NCBI RefSeq assembly: GCF_014192515.1
Contig: NZ_JACHYB010000001.1
Span: 310,001 to 374,000 of the forward strand
From: Microbacter margulisiae
GTDB lineage: Bacteria; Bacteroidota; Bacteroidia; Bacteroidales; Paludibacteraceae
Direction: 5' to 3'
Length of the DNA stretch: 64,000 nucleotides
The notes under the pieces were generated by a model. It searched no databases, was not told the origin of the DNA, and saw only the letters and a program-made list of their open reading frames with translations. This document shows, in pieces, positions 46,318-55,040 of this stretch; position 1 is the stretch's first letter; the number at the start of each line of letters is the position of its first letter. The translations under genes and the position numbers were made by a program.

Positions 46318-48477
46318 ATGAAAGTCTACCAATCAAACGAGATTAAGAACATCTCACTGTTAGGCAGTTCTGGCTGCGGGAAAACCACTCTCGTAGAAGC
46401 CATGCTTTATGAGGGTGGTATTATTAAACGGCGTGGCACTATTGAGAATAAAAATACTGTTTCAGACTATTTCCCGGTGGAACATGAATATGGATATTCT
46501 GTATTTTCAACCGTAACGCATGTAGAGTGGAACAATAAGAAGTTAAACCTAATAGATTGTCCGGGATCTGATGATTTTATTGGGGGCGTTATTACTTCAT
46601 TAAATGTAACCGATACAGCATTGATTTTATTGAATACACATTATGGGGTTGAAGTAGAGACACACAATCACTTTAGGTATACGGAAAATTTTTCTAAACC
46701 CGTTATTTTTGTGGCCAATCACTTGGATCATGAAAAGTCGGAATATGACCAGTTGGTAGAACAATTAAAGGAAAGCTTTGGGCATAAAGTTATTCAGATT
46801 CAGTTTCCAGTCAATGAAGGAACATCTTTTAATGCTATCATTGATGTATTGCGAATGAAGATGTATCGTTGGAAACCTGAAGGCGGAGCTCCCGAGGAAT
46901 TGGAAATCCCCGATGAGTTTAAAAATAAAGCAGAGGAATTGCACAACACATTAGTTGAAGCGGCAGCCGAAAATGATGAATCTTTGATGGAAAAATATTT
47001 TGAACAAGGTTCTTTAAATGAAGATGAAATGCGTTTAGGAATTCATAAAGGGCTGGTTAATCGCGATATATTCCCATTGTTCTGTGTCAGTGCATTCCGT
47101 GATATGGGAGTTCGGCGTTTGATGGAATTTCTGAACAATGTAGTTCCTTTTGTCGATGAAATGTCTACTCCGGTAACCACAGATGGCAAGGAGGTAAAGC
47201 CCAATATCACCGGTCCTACCAGCTTGTTTGTATTCAAAACCACTGTAGAGCCTCATATTGGAGAAGTGTCTTATTTTAAAGTGATGTCTGGCAAAGTGCA
47301 TGAAGGTGATGATTTATTGAATGCTTCCAGGGGAACGAAAGAGCGGATTAATCAGCTTTTTTCTGTAGCAGGCCAAGTGAGAGAAAAGGTAGATGAATTG
47401 GTAGCAGGCGATATTGGTGCCACCGTAAAATTAAAAGAAACACATACCGGAAACACATTGAATGCAAAAGGATGTGACTATATTTTCCCAACTATTCAAT
47501 ATCCTGATCCAAAATACAGACGTGCCATTAAAGCTAAAAATGAGGCTGAAGAAGAAAAGCTGAGTGAAATTTTGACACGGATGCATGATGAAGATCCTAC
47601 TTGGACCATTGAAATGTCGAAAGAATTAAAACAAACAATTGTCTTTGGTCAGGGCGAATTTCACTTGCGTACTCTAAAATGGCGTGTAGAGAATAATGAA
47701 AAAGTAATGATTGATTTTTTGGAACCGAAGATTCCTTATCGGGAAACCATTACGAAGGCTATGCGTGCAGATTATCGTCATAAAAAACAATCAGGAGGTG
47801 CTGGTCAATTTGGGGAAGTTCACCTTATTATTGAACCATACATTGAAGGCATGGTACCCCAGGAAATCTATAAGTTTAATGGTCAGGAATTCAAAATTTC
47901 AGTGAGAGATCGTCAGGAAATTCCTTTGGAATGGGGAGGAAAACTGATTTTTATCAATAGTATTGTCGGAGGTGCAATTGATGCCCGTTTTTTACCGGCC
48001 ATTTTAAAAGGGGTGATGGATAAAATGGAACAAGGTCCCTTGACTGGATCGTATGCCCGTGATGTACAAGTTATTGTTTATGATGGGAAGATGCATCCGG
48101 TTGATTCAAATGAGATTTCATTCCGTCTGGCTGGTCGGAATGCTTTTAGTATGGCATTTAAACAAGCTAACCCGAAACTGTTGGAGCCTATTTATGATGT
48201 AGTTGTCTTGGTACCTTCCGATCGTATGGGAGATGTAATGAGTGATTTACAGGGACGTCGTGCAGTCATTATGGGCATGCATAGTGAAAAGGGATTTGAA
48301 AAGTTGTCTGTTAAAATACCTCTTAAGGAATTATCCAGTTATTCTACTGCGTTAAGTTCGTTGAGTGGTGGTCGTGCTTCTTTTACCATGAAATTTGCAA
48401 GTTATGAACTTGTTCCAATGGATGTACAGGAAAAATTACTCAAAGAATACGAAGCAACTCAGCAAGACAAAGAATAA
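46318..48477 (+). CDS. fusA2: EF-G paralogue with degenerate GTPase site (EF-G2-like)
   Basis: A 719-aa elongation-factor-G-shaped protein with all five domains. The P-loop is present (GSSGCGKT, residues 16-23), but the other GTPase motifs are altered: switch I lacks the usual ERGITI and reads EYGYSVFSTV (57-66); DTPGH is DCPGSDD, with Ser84 in place of the catalytic His; NKxD is NHLD (134-137). Domain IV (GGAGQFGEVHL onward) and the C-terminal domain are normal. Bacteroides thetaiotaomicron has a described EF-G2 that supports translation without GTP hydrolysis; this gene fits that group (established family, inferred here). It is monocistronic, with a terminator. Confidence 0.9.
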   Translation: MKVYQSNEIKNISLLGSSGCGKTTLVEAMLYEGGIIKRRGTIENKNTVSDYFPVEHEYGYSVFSTVTHVEWNNKKLNLIDCPGSDDFIGGVITSLNVTDTALILLNTHYGVEVETHNHFRYTENFSKPVIFVANHLDHEKSEYDQLVEQLKESFGHKVIQIQFPVNEGTSFNAIIDVLRMKMYRWKPEGGAPEELEIPDEFKNKAEELHNTLVEAAAENDESLMEKYFEQGSLNEDEMRLGIHKGLVNRDIFPLFCVSAFRDMGVRRLMEFLNNVVPFVDEMSTPVTTDGKEVKPNITGPTSLFVFKTTVEPHIGEVSYFKVMSGKVHEGDDLLNASRGTKERINQLFSVAGQVREKVDELVAGDIGATVKLKETHTGNTLNAKGCDYIFPTIQYPDPKYRRAIKAKNEAEEEKLSEILTRMHDEDPTWTIEMSKELKQTIVFGQGEFHLRTLKWRVENNEKVMIDFLEPKIPYRETITKAMRADYRHKKQSGGAGQFGEVHLIIEPYIEGMVPQEIYKFNGQEFKISVRDRQEIPLEWGGKLIFINSIVGGAIDARFLPAILKGVMDKMEQGPLTGSYARDVQVIVYDGKMHPVDSNEISFRLAGRNAFSMAFKQANPKLLEPIYDVVVLVPSDRMGDVMSDLQGRRAVIMGMHSEKGFEKLSVKIPLKELSSYSTALSSLSGGRASFTMKFASYELVPMDVQEKLLKEYEATQQDKE

Positions 48478-48502
48478 TATTCCTGAGTACTTTAATATGT
48501 TC

Positions 48503-48531
48503 AAAAAAGTCGGACTTGTTCCGGCTTTTTT
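48503..48531 (+). terminator. Intrinsic terminator of the EF-G2-like gene
   Basis: 11-bp stem with one G-T pair (AAAAAAGTCGG, 48503-48513, with CCGGCTTTTTT, 48521-48531), 7-nt loop, ending in T, 25 bp after the stop. Confidence 0.85.
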
Positions 48532-48638
48532 AATTTTTGGGTATGAAAGAAATGACGCACAATTCTATGTGAACCAAATGGATAATAAAAAAATACTTTT
48601 TGAATCACATGATTTGCTATAACATAATTTTAATTAGA

Positions 48639-48646
48639 TATATTTG
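48639..48646 (+). promoter_or_regulatory. -7 box of the OPT transporter gene
   Basis: TATATTTG with TTTG at 48613-48616 (22-nt spacer). The predicted leader of about 140 nt before the ATG at 48796 is long for this window; I see no recognisable riboswitch in it. Confidence 0.5.
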
Positions 48647-48795
48647 TAGTGCATGCTTGAGGCAATATTGCAATGTGTTTTTTTATATTTATCAGTTTGA
48701 ATACTGTTGAATATGAGGTTTTTATATGGTGTAAAATTATTTGAGTGTATCGCATTGCTTGTCTATTTTTAAACTTAATTCGTCTATTTTGATCT

Positions 48796-50811
48796 ATGGA
48801 ACAACAACAAGAACCCATAACAGGGTTACCCGAAAATGCATTTCGTCCTTTGACGTCTGGTGAAAAATATCATCCGTTGATGAGTCCTCATAAGCAATAT
48901 AAAGAGGTTACTTTTTATTCGGTAGGGTGGGGATTGTTTATGGCAATACTCTTCTCAGCTGCTGCCGCTTATTTGGGATTGAAAGTTGGTCAGGTTTTTG
49001 AAGCAGCTATTCCGATTGCTATTATTGCCGTTGGGCTTTCATCAGCGACAAAGCGTAAAAATGCACTTGGCGAGAATGTTATTATTCAGTCGATTGGAGC
49101 TAATTCGGGAGTTATTGTTGCAGGAGCAATTTTTACATTGCCGGCTTTGTATATTTTACAGGCTAAATACCCTACCATGACTGCCTCTTTTACACAAATC
49201 TTTTTAAGTTCTGCTTTGGGAGGTATTTTAGGAATTTTGTTTTTGATACCTTTTCGTAAATATTTTGTTTCTGAGATGCATGGCGAGTTTCCTTTTCCTG
49301 AAGCAACCGCTACTACTCAGGTTTTGGTTTCGGGAGAGAAAGACGGGAATCAGGCAAGACCTTTAGTTTTTGCTGGCATTATAGGTGGGCTGTACGATTT
49401 TATTGTTGCATCCTTCGGAGCTTGGAGTGAAGTGTTTTCGACGAAGGTGATTCCTTTGGGCGAGACTATTGCAGAAAAAACAAAGCTTGTTTTCAGTATC
49501 GATGTCGGAGCAGCTGTGTTAGGATTGGGATATATTGTCGGATTACGTTATGCTGCGATTATTTGCGCCGGCTCTGCCTTGATATGGTTTGTTATTGTAC
49601 CTGGATTACCGCTGCTTGGAGACGGCACATTGCATATGCTAATTCCAACCTATATTCCTCCGGTTGGAGGAATATCGTCTATGAGTGCAGAAACTATTTT
49701 TACTACTTTTGCTCGCCATATAGGTATCGGAGGTATTGCAATGGCGGGAGTAATCGGAATTATTCGTTCATGGAAAATTATTGTCGGAGCTGTAGGATTG
49801 GCTGCCAATGAGGTTAGCAGTAAGAATAGAAATGCAGAAAAAATGAAAATTTTACGTACTCAGCGTGATCTTTCAATGAAGATTCTGGCTTTTGGAGTCA
49901 TTGCTGCGTTGATAACCATATTTGTATTTTTCTTTTTTGGCGTGGTACATAATCTGTTGTACGCTTTGGTAGGATTGTTTGTGATTGCTTTGATAGCCTT
50001 TCTCTTTACCACCGTAGCGGCAAATGCCATTGCTATAGTTGGTACCAATCCGGTTTCGGGGATGACTTTAATGACGTTAATTCTGGCTTCAGTAGTTTTG
50101 GTTGCAGTCGGCTTAAAAGGCACGGCAGGCATGGTTGCTTCACTGGTGATGGGTGGTGTTGTATGTACTGCATTATCTATGGCTGGTGGTTTTATTACAG
50201 ATCTAAAAATTGGCTATTGGCTGGGAAGCACTCCCGCTAAGCAGGAAAGTTGGAAATTTCTGGGGACGTTAGTTTCTGCGGCTACTGTTGGAGGGGTAAT
50301 GATGATTTTGAATAAAACATACGGCTTTACAGGCCCTAATGCCTTAGTGGCTCCGCAGGCTAATGCTATGGCTGCTGTTATTGAGCCTTTGATGTCAGGC
50401 ACCGGAGCACCCTGGTTTTTATATGGAGTTGGTGCATTGATTGCTATTTTATTGTCTGTTTTCAATGTTTCGGCATTGGCATTTGCTTTGGGAATGTTTA
50501 TACCCATGGAGTTGAATGCTCCTTTGCTGGTAGGAGGCGTCATTGCCTGGTTTGTTTCCACCCGTTCTAAAAATGAATCTATCAATAAAGCGCGCTTTGA
50601 GAAAGGTACGTTATTGTCATCCGGTTTCATTGCCGGTGGAGCTTTAATGGGTGTTGTAAGTGCAGCATTACGATTTGGTGGAATTGATTTAACTTGTAAA
50701 TGGGCAGGAACACATGTCGCCGACTGGCTGGCATTGGTAATGTACACTATTTTAGTCGTTTATTTGGTGTTGGATTCAATGCATGCTAAAGAAGATCATC
50801 CTTTAAAATAA
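48796..50811 (+). CDS. OPT-family oligopeptide transporter
   Basis: A 671-aa inner-membrane protein with about 16 helices. OPT motifs are LGLKVGQVFEAAIPIAIIAV, GEFPFPEATATTQVL and GLAANEVSSKNR. Prokaryotic OPT proteins import small peptides or metal-chelate compounds. Two lipoprotein nucleotidase genes follow on the same strand 26 bp later, suggesting a three-gene unit. Substrate not deducible. Confidence 0.92.
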   Translation: MEQQQEPITGLPENAFRPLTSGEKYHPLMSPHKQYKEVTFYSVGWGLFMAILFSAAAAYLGLKVGQVFEAAIPIAIIAVGLSSATKRKNALGENVIIQSIGANSGVIVAGAIFTLPALYILQAKYPTMTASFTQIFLSSALGGILGILFLIPFRKYFVSEMHGEFPFPEATATTQVLVSGEKDGNQARPLVFAGIIGGLYDFIVASFGAWSEVFSTKVIPLGETIAEKTKLVFSIDVGAAVLGLGYIVGLRYAAIICAGSALIWFVIVPGLPLLGDGTLHMLIPTYIPPVGGISSMSAETIFTTFARHIGIGGIAMAGVIGIIRSWKIIVGAVGLAANEVSSKNRNAEKMKILRTQRDLSMKILAFGVIAALITIFVFFFFGVVHNLLYALVGLFVIALIAFLFTTVAANAIAIVGTNPVSGMTLMTLILASVVLVAVGLKGTAGMVASLVMGGVVCTALSMAGGFITDLKIGYWLGSTPAKQESWKFLGTLVSAATVGGVMMILNKTYGFTGPNALVAPQANAMAAVIEPLMSGTGAPWFLYGVGALIAILLSVFNVSALAFALGMFIPMELNAPLLVGGVIAWFVSTRSKNESINKARFEKGTLLSSGFIAGGALMGVVSAALRFGGIDLTCKWAGTHVADWLALVMYTILVVYLVLDSMHAKEDHPLK

Positions 50812-50837
50812 GTATGTTGTAAGACAAATGATATTTT

Positions 50838-51584
50838 ATGAGACAGGCTTTTATTTTTTTATGGATTTTATTGCTGGCTACGTCTTGTAGTTCGTATAAA
50901 GTTGCCAGCATTACTGCAACGCATATCCCTGTTGATCAACGAGCAGATGGAATACAAGATCAACGCATGGTTGCTTTGATTAAGCCTTATGTGGATTCAG
51001 CGGCAAAAGTTGCTAATGCCGTTATTGGCTATTCCGATGAGACAATGCGGGTAGAAAGGCCTGAGGGGTTACTTTCCAATTTTTTTGCAGATGTTATGCT
51101 GTCGTATTCAAGACAGCATTATCCAGGTGATTCGGTGGCGATAGCAGTTACAAATATAGGCGGTTTCCGGAATCCAATTTATAAAGGGCCGATTACAGTT
51201 GGTAAGATTTATGAATTGATGCCTTTTCAGAATGAATTGGTTGTGCTTTATCTCAAAGGCAATATAGTTCAGCAGCTTGCTGATAGTATTGCAAAATATG
51301 GAGGTGCTGTTGCAGGTATCCGCTTTGGTATTAATTCACAAAAGAGTGCCACCCACATTATGGTTCAGGGTGTGCCACTGAATCCGGATAAAATTTATGC
51401 GGTTGCTGCAAATGATTACATAGCCAAAGGAAATGACCATTTTGATGCTTTGACGCAGGCAGCAAAATCAATCACTTATCCAATTTCTTTGCGGCGTTTA
51501 ATGATTGATTATATAAAACAGCAAACCATTGAAGGTCACCCGATTCATCAAACTTTAGACGGAAGAATTTATGAAGATCAATAG
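50838..51584 (+). CDS. 5'-nucleotidase C-terminal-domain lipoprotein
   Basis: A 248-aa lipoprotein (signal peptide with lipobox LLATSC, Cys17) consisting of the 5'-nucleotidase C-terminal substrate-binding domain only (GLLSNFFADVMLSYS, TNIGGFRNPIYKGPITVG, ELMPFQNELVVLYLKG). In UshA-like enzymes this half binds the nucleoside. The metallophosphatase half is encoded by the next gene, which overlaps by 14 bp, so the two probably form one envelope nucleotidase from separate chains. Confidence 0.88.
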   Translation: MRQAFIFLWILLLATSCSSYKVASITATHIPVDQRADGIQDQRMVALIKPYVDSAAKVANAVIGYSDETMRVERPEGLLSNFFADVMLSYSRQHYPGDSVAIAVTNIGGFRNPIYKGPITVGKIYELMPFQNELVVLYLKGNIVQQLADSIAKYGGAVAGIRFGINSQKSATHIMVQGVPLNPDKIYAVAANDYIAKGNDHFDALTQAAKSITYPISLRRLMIDYIKQQTIEGHPIHQTLDGRIYEDQ

Positions 51585-52383
51585 ATTTACTATTTTGATA
51601 ACAGGATTGTTTTTGCTTGCATCTTGTGCTTCGCAAAAGGAACTTATTGTCCTGTGTACTAATGATACACATAGTCAGATTTTACCTAATGAAATGAATA
51701 GAGGGGGTTATGCACGATTGGCAGGTATTATTGATACTGTTCGGGCACACCATAAGAATGTGATTTTGCTTGATGCTGGTGATTTTTCACAAGGAACTGT
51801 ATTTTTCAATTTATTCAAGGGAGATGTCGAAATTTCAGGGATGAATCTTGATTGTTATGATGCTGGTACCTTGGGGAATCACGAATTTGATAATGGCGTT
51901 GATAGTTTGGCTAAACACTTGAAAAAAGCCACATTCCCTATTATTAATGCTGATTATGATGTGTCGAAAACGCCTTTGGCTTCTATTGTGAAGCCTTATG
52001 TGATTATAAAAAAGGGCGGACTCAAAATCGGAATATTTGGCATGGGAGTCGACCCTCGTCATTTGATAACAACGAATAACTTTACAGGCATTCAGTTTTT
52101 GAATCCTATTGAACGGGCAAATGAAATTTCCAAATATCTGAAATTGGAGAAAAAATGTAATGCTGTGATTTGCGTTTCACACTTGGGCACTGACCCGAAT
52201 GCAGAGTTTTCGGATTGGACGGTCGCTAAGCATTCCCGATATGTCAATTTGATTACTGGTGGCCATTCCCACCAGGTGATCAATACAAAAGTAACGAACG
52301 CAGCAGGCGATTCGGTACAAATTATTCAGGACGGCAAATCAGGCATATATATAGGACGCGTAGATATGATATTTAAACGTTAG
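51571..52383 (+). CDS. 5'-nucleotidase metallophosphatase-domain lipoprotein
   Basis: A 270-aa lipoprotein (lipobox LLASC, Cys19) carrying the calcineurin-like phosphatase half of a UshA-type nucleotidase: metal ligands in CTNDTHSQI, LDAGDFSQG, GNHEFDNG and GGHSHQ, plus VSHLGTD. It overlaps the C-terminal-domain gene by 14 bp, implying translational coupling and balanced amounts. Likely role: dephosphorylating extracellular nucleotides for salvage of nucleoside and phosphate. Two terminators follow. Confidence 0.9.
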   Translation: MKINRFTILITGLFLLASCASQKELIVLCTNDTHSQILPNEMNRGGYARLAGIIDTVRAHHKNVILLDAGDFSQGTVFFNLFKGDVEISGMNLDCYDAGTLGNHEFDNGVDSLAKHLKKATFPIINADYDVSKTPLASIVKPYVIIKKGGLKIGIFGMGVDPRHLITTNNFTGIQFLNPIERANEISKYLKLEKKCNAVICVSHLGTDPNAEFSDWTVAKHSRYVNLITGGHSHQVINTKVTNAAGDSVQIIQDGKSGIYIGRVDMIFKR

Positions 52384-52402
52384 AATAATTGCGTTATATC
52401 TA

Positions 52403-52467
52403 CGAGCAAAACATTGCTCGGTTTTTTGTTTATTAAAGGCGACTTCGGGATGACAGTCGCTTTTTTT
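52403..52467 (+). terminator. Two tandem intrinsic terminators
   Basis: First: 7-bp stem CGAGCAA/TTGCTCG (52403-52409, 52414-52420) and T6. Second: stem GCGACT/AGTCGC (52439-52444, 52455-52460) extended by A/T and G-T pairs, and T7. Together they insulate the OPT-nucleotidase unit from the lactate dehydrogenase gene. Confidence 0.85.
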
Positions 52468-52607
52468 GTTCCCTCCTGCCAATTTTGTGAGTTTTATATT
52501 TCCGGAACGGATTAACTATGATATATTTAGTTGTTTTCCTACTGATGACTGTTTGTAAAATTGACTTATTTTTTATTATTTAGATAGGAATTTGCTTGAT
52601 TAGGCTT

Positions 52608-52615
52608 TATATTTG
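52608..52615 (+). promoter_or_regulatory. -7 box of the L-lactate dehydrogenase gene
   Basis: TATATTTG, 27 bp upstream of the ATG. The nearest TTTG (52591-52594) is too close to be a normal -33 element. Confidence 0.55.
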
Positions 52616-52642
52616 TAAAAACAGATTCTAAAATTAGATGAT

Positions 52643-53596
52643 ATGACAGCTAAATCAGTTAATAAAGTGGCAATTATCGGGGCCGGATTTGTCGGGGCAA
52701 CCACAGCTTATACGCTTATGTTGAGTGGTCTGATTCCTGAAATTGTACTTATTGATATCAATAAGGATAAATCCGAAGGCGAAGTGATGGATCTTAATCA
52801 TGGAATGCCTTTTATCAGGCCTGAAAAAGTGTATGCAGGTACATATAATGATTGCAAGGAAGCAGATATCGTGATTATTACCGCAGGAGCCAATCAAAAA
52901 CAGGGGGAGACGCGCCTTGACCTGGTGAACCGAAACGCAAAGATTTTTAAAGACATCATTGGAAATGTTACACAATTCAATAACCATTGTATTTTGCTGG
53001 TGGTAGCAAATCCGGTAGATATTTTGACGTATCTTGCCTATAAACTTTCAGGATTTCCTAAACAGAAAGTCATTGGATCAGGCACCGTGCTTGATTCGGC
53101 GCGGTTTCGTTATGCTATTAGCGAACATGTTGGTATCGACACCCGTAATATTCATGGATATATTATTGGAGAACATGGTGACAGTGAAGTTCCTACCTGG
53201 AGTGTTACCAATATTTCCGGTGTGCCGCTGGATGAATATTTTAAGGCAAATCATCCTGATTCAGGTAAAGAATTGCCAAAAGACGACATTTTCAATCAGG
53301 TGAAAAATGCTGCTTACGAGATTATACAAAAGAAAGGCGCAACTTATTATGGGGTTGCACTGGCAGTAAGACGTATTGTGGAGGCCATTGTACGAAACGA
53401 AAGTTCCATTCTCAGTGTTTCCAGTTATCTGGATGGCCAATATGGGCTTCGGGATCTTTGCTTAAGTGTTCCGACGATTGTGAATAGCGACGGAATTAAA
53501 CGTATTGTTGACATTCCTATTAACAATGAGGAGCTTGCCCTTTTGCAAAATTCGGGAAAGGCACTGAAGAATATTATCGACCAATTGGATATTTAG
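52643..53596 (+). CDS. ldh: L-lactate dehydrogenase
   Basis: A 317-aa NAD-dependent enzyme reducing pyruvate to L-lactate. Rossmann motif IIGAGFVG (Gly13, Gly15, Gly18). The substrate-specificity loop GANQKQGETR has Gln at residue 85, the position (Gln102 in standard numbering) that marks lactate rather than malate dehydrogenase, followed by catalytic-loop Arg91; IIGEHGDSEV carries the catalytic His. Usual length. It is followed 120 bp later by transaldolase. Expected to recycle NADH in fermentation. Confidence 0.93.
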   Translation: MTAKSVNKVAIIGAGFVGATTAYTLMLSGLIPEIVLIDINKDKSEGEVMDLNHGMPFIRPEKVYAGTYNDCKEADIVIITAGANQKQGETRLDLVNRNAKIFKDIIGNVTQFNNHCILLVVANPVDILTYLAYKLSGFPKQKVIGSGTVLDSARFRYAISEHVGIDTRNIHGYIIGEHGDSEVPTWSVTNISGVPLDEYFKANHPDSGKELPKDDIFNQVKNAAYEIIQKKGATYYGVALAVRRIVEAIVRNESSILSVSSYLDGQYGLRDLCLSVPTIVNSDGIKRIVDIPINNEELALLQNSGKALKNIIDQLDI

Positions 53597-53715
53597 TCTT
53601 CCGACCTTTGTATAAGGCAGGTTATCAATTTCATTTACTAACATTTTCGACTGTTTTAATATCCTTGAGGTGAGCATGTCTTTTCAAAGTATCATTAATT
53701 TGTAAATATATTATT

Positions 53716-54678
53716 ATGAATTTATTGGAACAACTTAAATCCTTCACTAAGGTAGTGGCCGACACTGGTGATTTTGCTTCAATTGAACAGTATAAACCTA
53801 TTGACGCAACGACCAATCCTTCGTTGATTTATGCGGCATCCTCCGACCCGAAGTATCAATCGTTGATTGATGATGCTTTGCAATATGCTAAAAGGTTGAC
53901 TCAGGATAAAGAGGAGCAGGTGGGACTTGCTCTGGATAAATTAGCGGTGAACTTTGGCTTAAAAATTCTGGAGATTGTTCCTGGAAGAGTTTCTACAGAA
54001 GTAGATGCACGTCTCTCTTTCGATACGGAACGAACCATTGACAAAGCCCATAAAATTATTGATTTATATGGAGTTGCTGGTGTTTCAAAGGAACGCGTAC
54101 TGATTAAAATTGCCTCTACATGGGAGGGTATCAATGCGGCTGAGCGATTGGAAAAAGAGGGTATTCATTGTAATCTGACTCTGTTATTTTCGAAGACGCA
54201 GGCAATTCGGTGTGCTGATGCCGGAGTCACCTTGATTTCACCTTTTGTTGGGCGAATTCTCGATTGGCACAAAAAATCGCTAGGAGTAAGTGATATCCCT
54301 GCCCCAGAAGACCCGGGCGTTTTGTCAGTGACGAATATCTTTACTTATTACAAAAAGTTTAATTATCCGACAGTAGTAATGGGAGCCAGTTTCCGAAATA
54401 TAGGCGAAATTATTGAACTGGCTGGTTGTGATTATCTTACTATTTCGCCATCGTTACTGAATGAATTGCAAAACAAACAAGGAATTTTAGTGCGAAAACT
54501 GGATGCCAATCATGTAAAATTGGCTGATATCGAACGGGTGATTCTTAATGAAAAAATCTTTCGTTGGGAGATGAATGAGGATGCAATGGCTACGGAGAAA
54601 TTGGCCGAAGGTATTCGTAAGTTTACTGAAGATTTGCAGAAACTTGAAACCCGGATTACTTCCATGCTTGCAAAATAA
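53716..54678 (+). CDS. tal: Transaldolase
   Basis: A 320-aa TalB-type aldolase of the non-oxidative pentose phosphate pathway. Active-site motif [12 protein letters not shown] near the N-terminus, Schiff-base Lys131 in [12 protein letters not shown] and EVDARLSFD. Length matches the TalB subfamily, not the short FSA-like group. It converges with an outer-membrane receptor gene across a 360-bp gap holding tandem hairpin repeats and a terminator. Confidence 0.95.
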   Translation: MNLLEQLKSFTKVVADTGDFASIEQYKPIDATTNPSLIYAASSDPKYQSLIDDALQYAKRLTQDKEEQVGLALDKLAVNFGLKILEIVPGRVSTEVDARLSFDTERTIDKAHKIIDLYGVAGVSKERVLIKIASTWEGINAAERLEKEGIHCNLTLLFSKTQAIRCADAGVTLISPFVGRILDWHKKSLGVSDIPAPEDPGVLSVTNIFTYYKKFNYPTVVMGASFRNIGEIIELAGCDYLTISPSLLNELQNKQGILVRKLDANHVKLADIERVILNEKIFRWEMNEDAMATEKLAEGIRKFTEDLQKLETRITSMLAK

Positions 54679-54693
54679 GCTTTAAGTTTCATG

Positions 54694-54939
54694 CTTTCTT
54701 TGTTGAACAAGTCTCCTTAGTTTTGGAGAAGTCTTCGCCATTTGCGCATTCTTTCCCAGGATTGTGGTGCCTTTTCCGCAGCGCGCGAAACTCTCTCTAC
54801 AACCTTGGCGATCCTTTCGCGGTGTGCAAAACTTGCACCAATGTCATGGAGGAGCTTTCGCCGACAGCGAATCGTTCTCCAAGATGCTGACAAATTTTTC
54901 GTCAACAATAATTTGTGGAGAACAATCCTCTTTTGTTTA
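54694..54939. repeat. Degenerate 41-bp tandem repeat with hairpin in each unit
   Basis: Matching segments start at 54735, 54776, 54817, 54858 and 54899, exactly 41 bp apart (TCGCCATTTGCG, CCGCAGCGCGCG, TCGCGGTGTGCA, TCGCCGACAGCG, TCGTCAACAATA); a sixth, weaker unit fits from 54694. On the minus strand a unit reads TTGGAGA..TTCGC-N5-GCGAA..CTCCTCCA, so each can fold into a two-part hairpin. The array overlaps no recognisable gene; short frames on both strands are rejected because 41 is not a multiple of 3. Confidence 0.75.
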
Positions 54940-54971
54940 GTATCTATTTTTCGTGGAAATTTTCTGAAAAC

Positions 54972-55019
54972 AAAAAAAGAGGCATTTATGTCAGTTACGA
55001 CATGCATGCCTCTTTTTTT
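54972..55019. terminator. Bidirectional terminator between tal and the receptor gene
   Basis: Perfect 14-bp stem AAAAAAAGAGGCAT/ATGCCTCTTTTTTT (54972-54985, 55006-55019) with a smaller TGTC/GACA stem in the loop. A and T runs on opposite sides allow termination in both directions between convergent genes. Confidence 0.9.
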
Positions 55020-55040
55020 CATTACAAGGTAAAGGAAAGA

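Noticed and set aside
54717..55032. Two overlapping ~100-codon open frames on opposite strands
   Set aside because: They coincide with the 41-bp repeat (period not a multiple of 3) and the terminator, have no recognisable domain and no ribosome-binding site.
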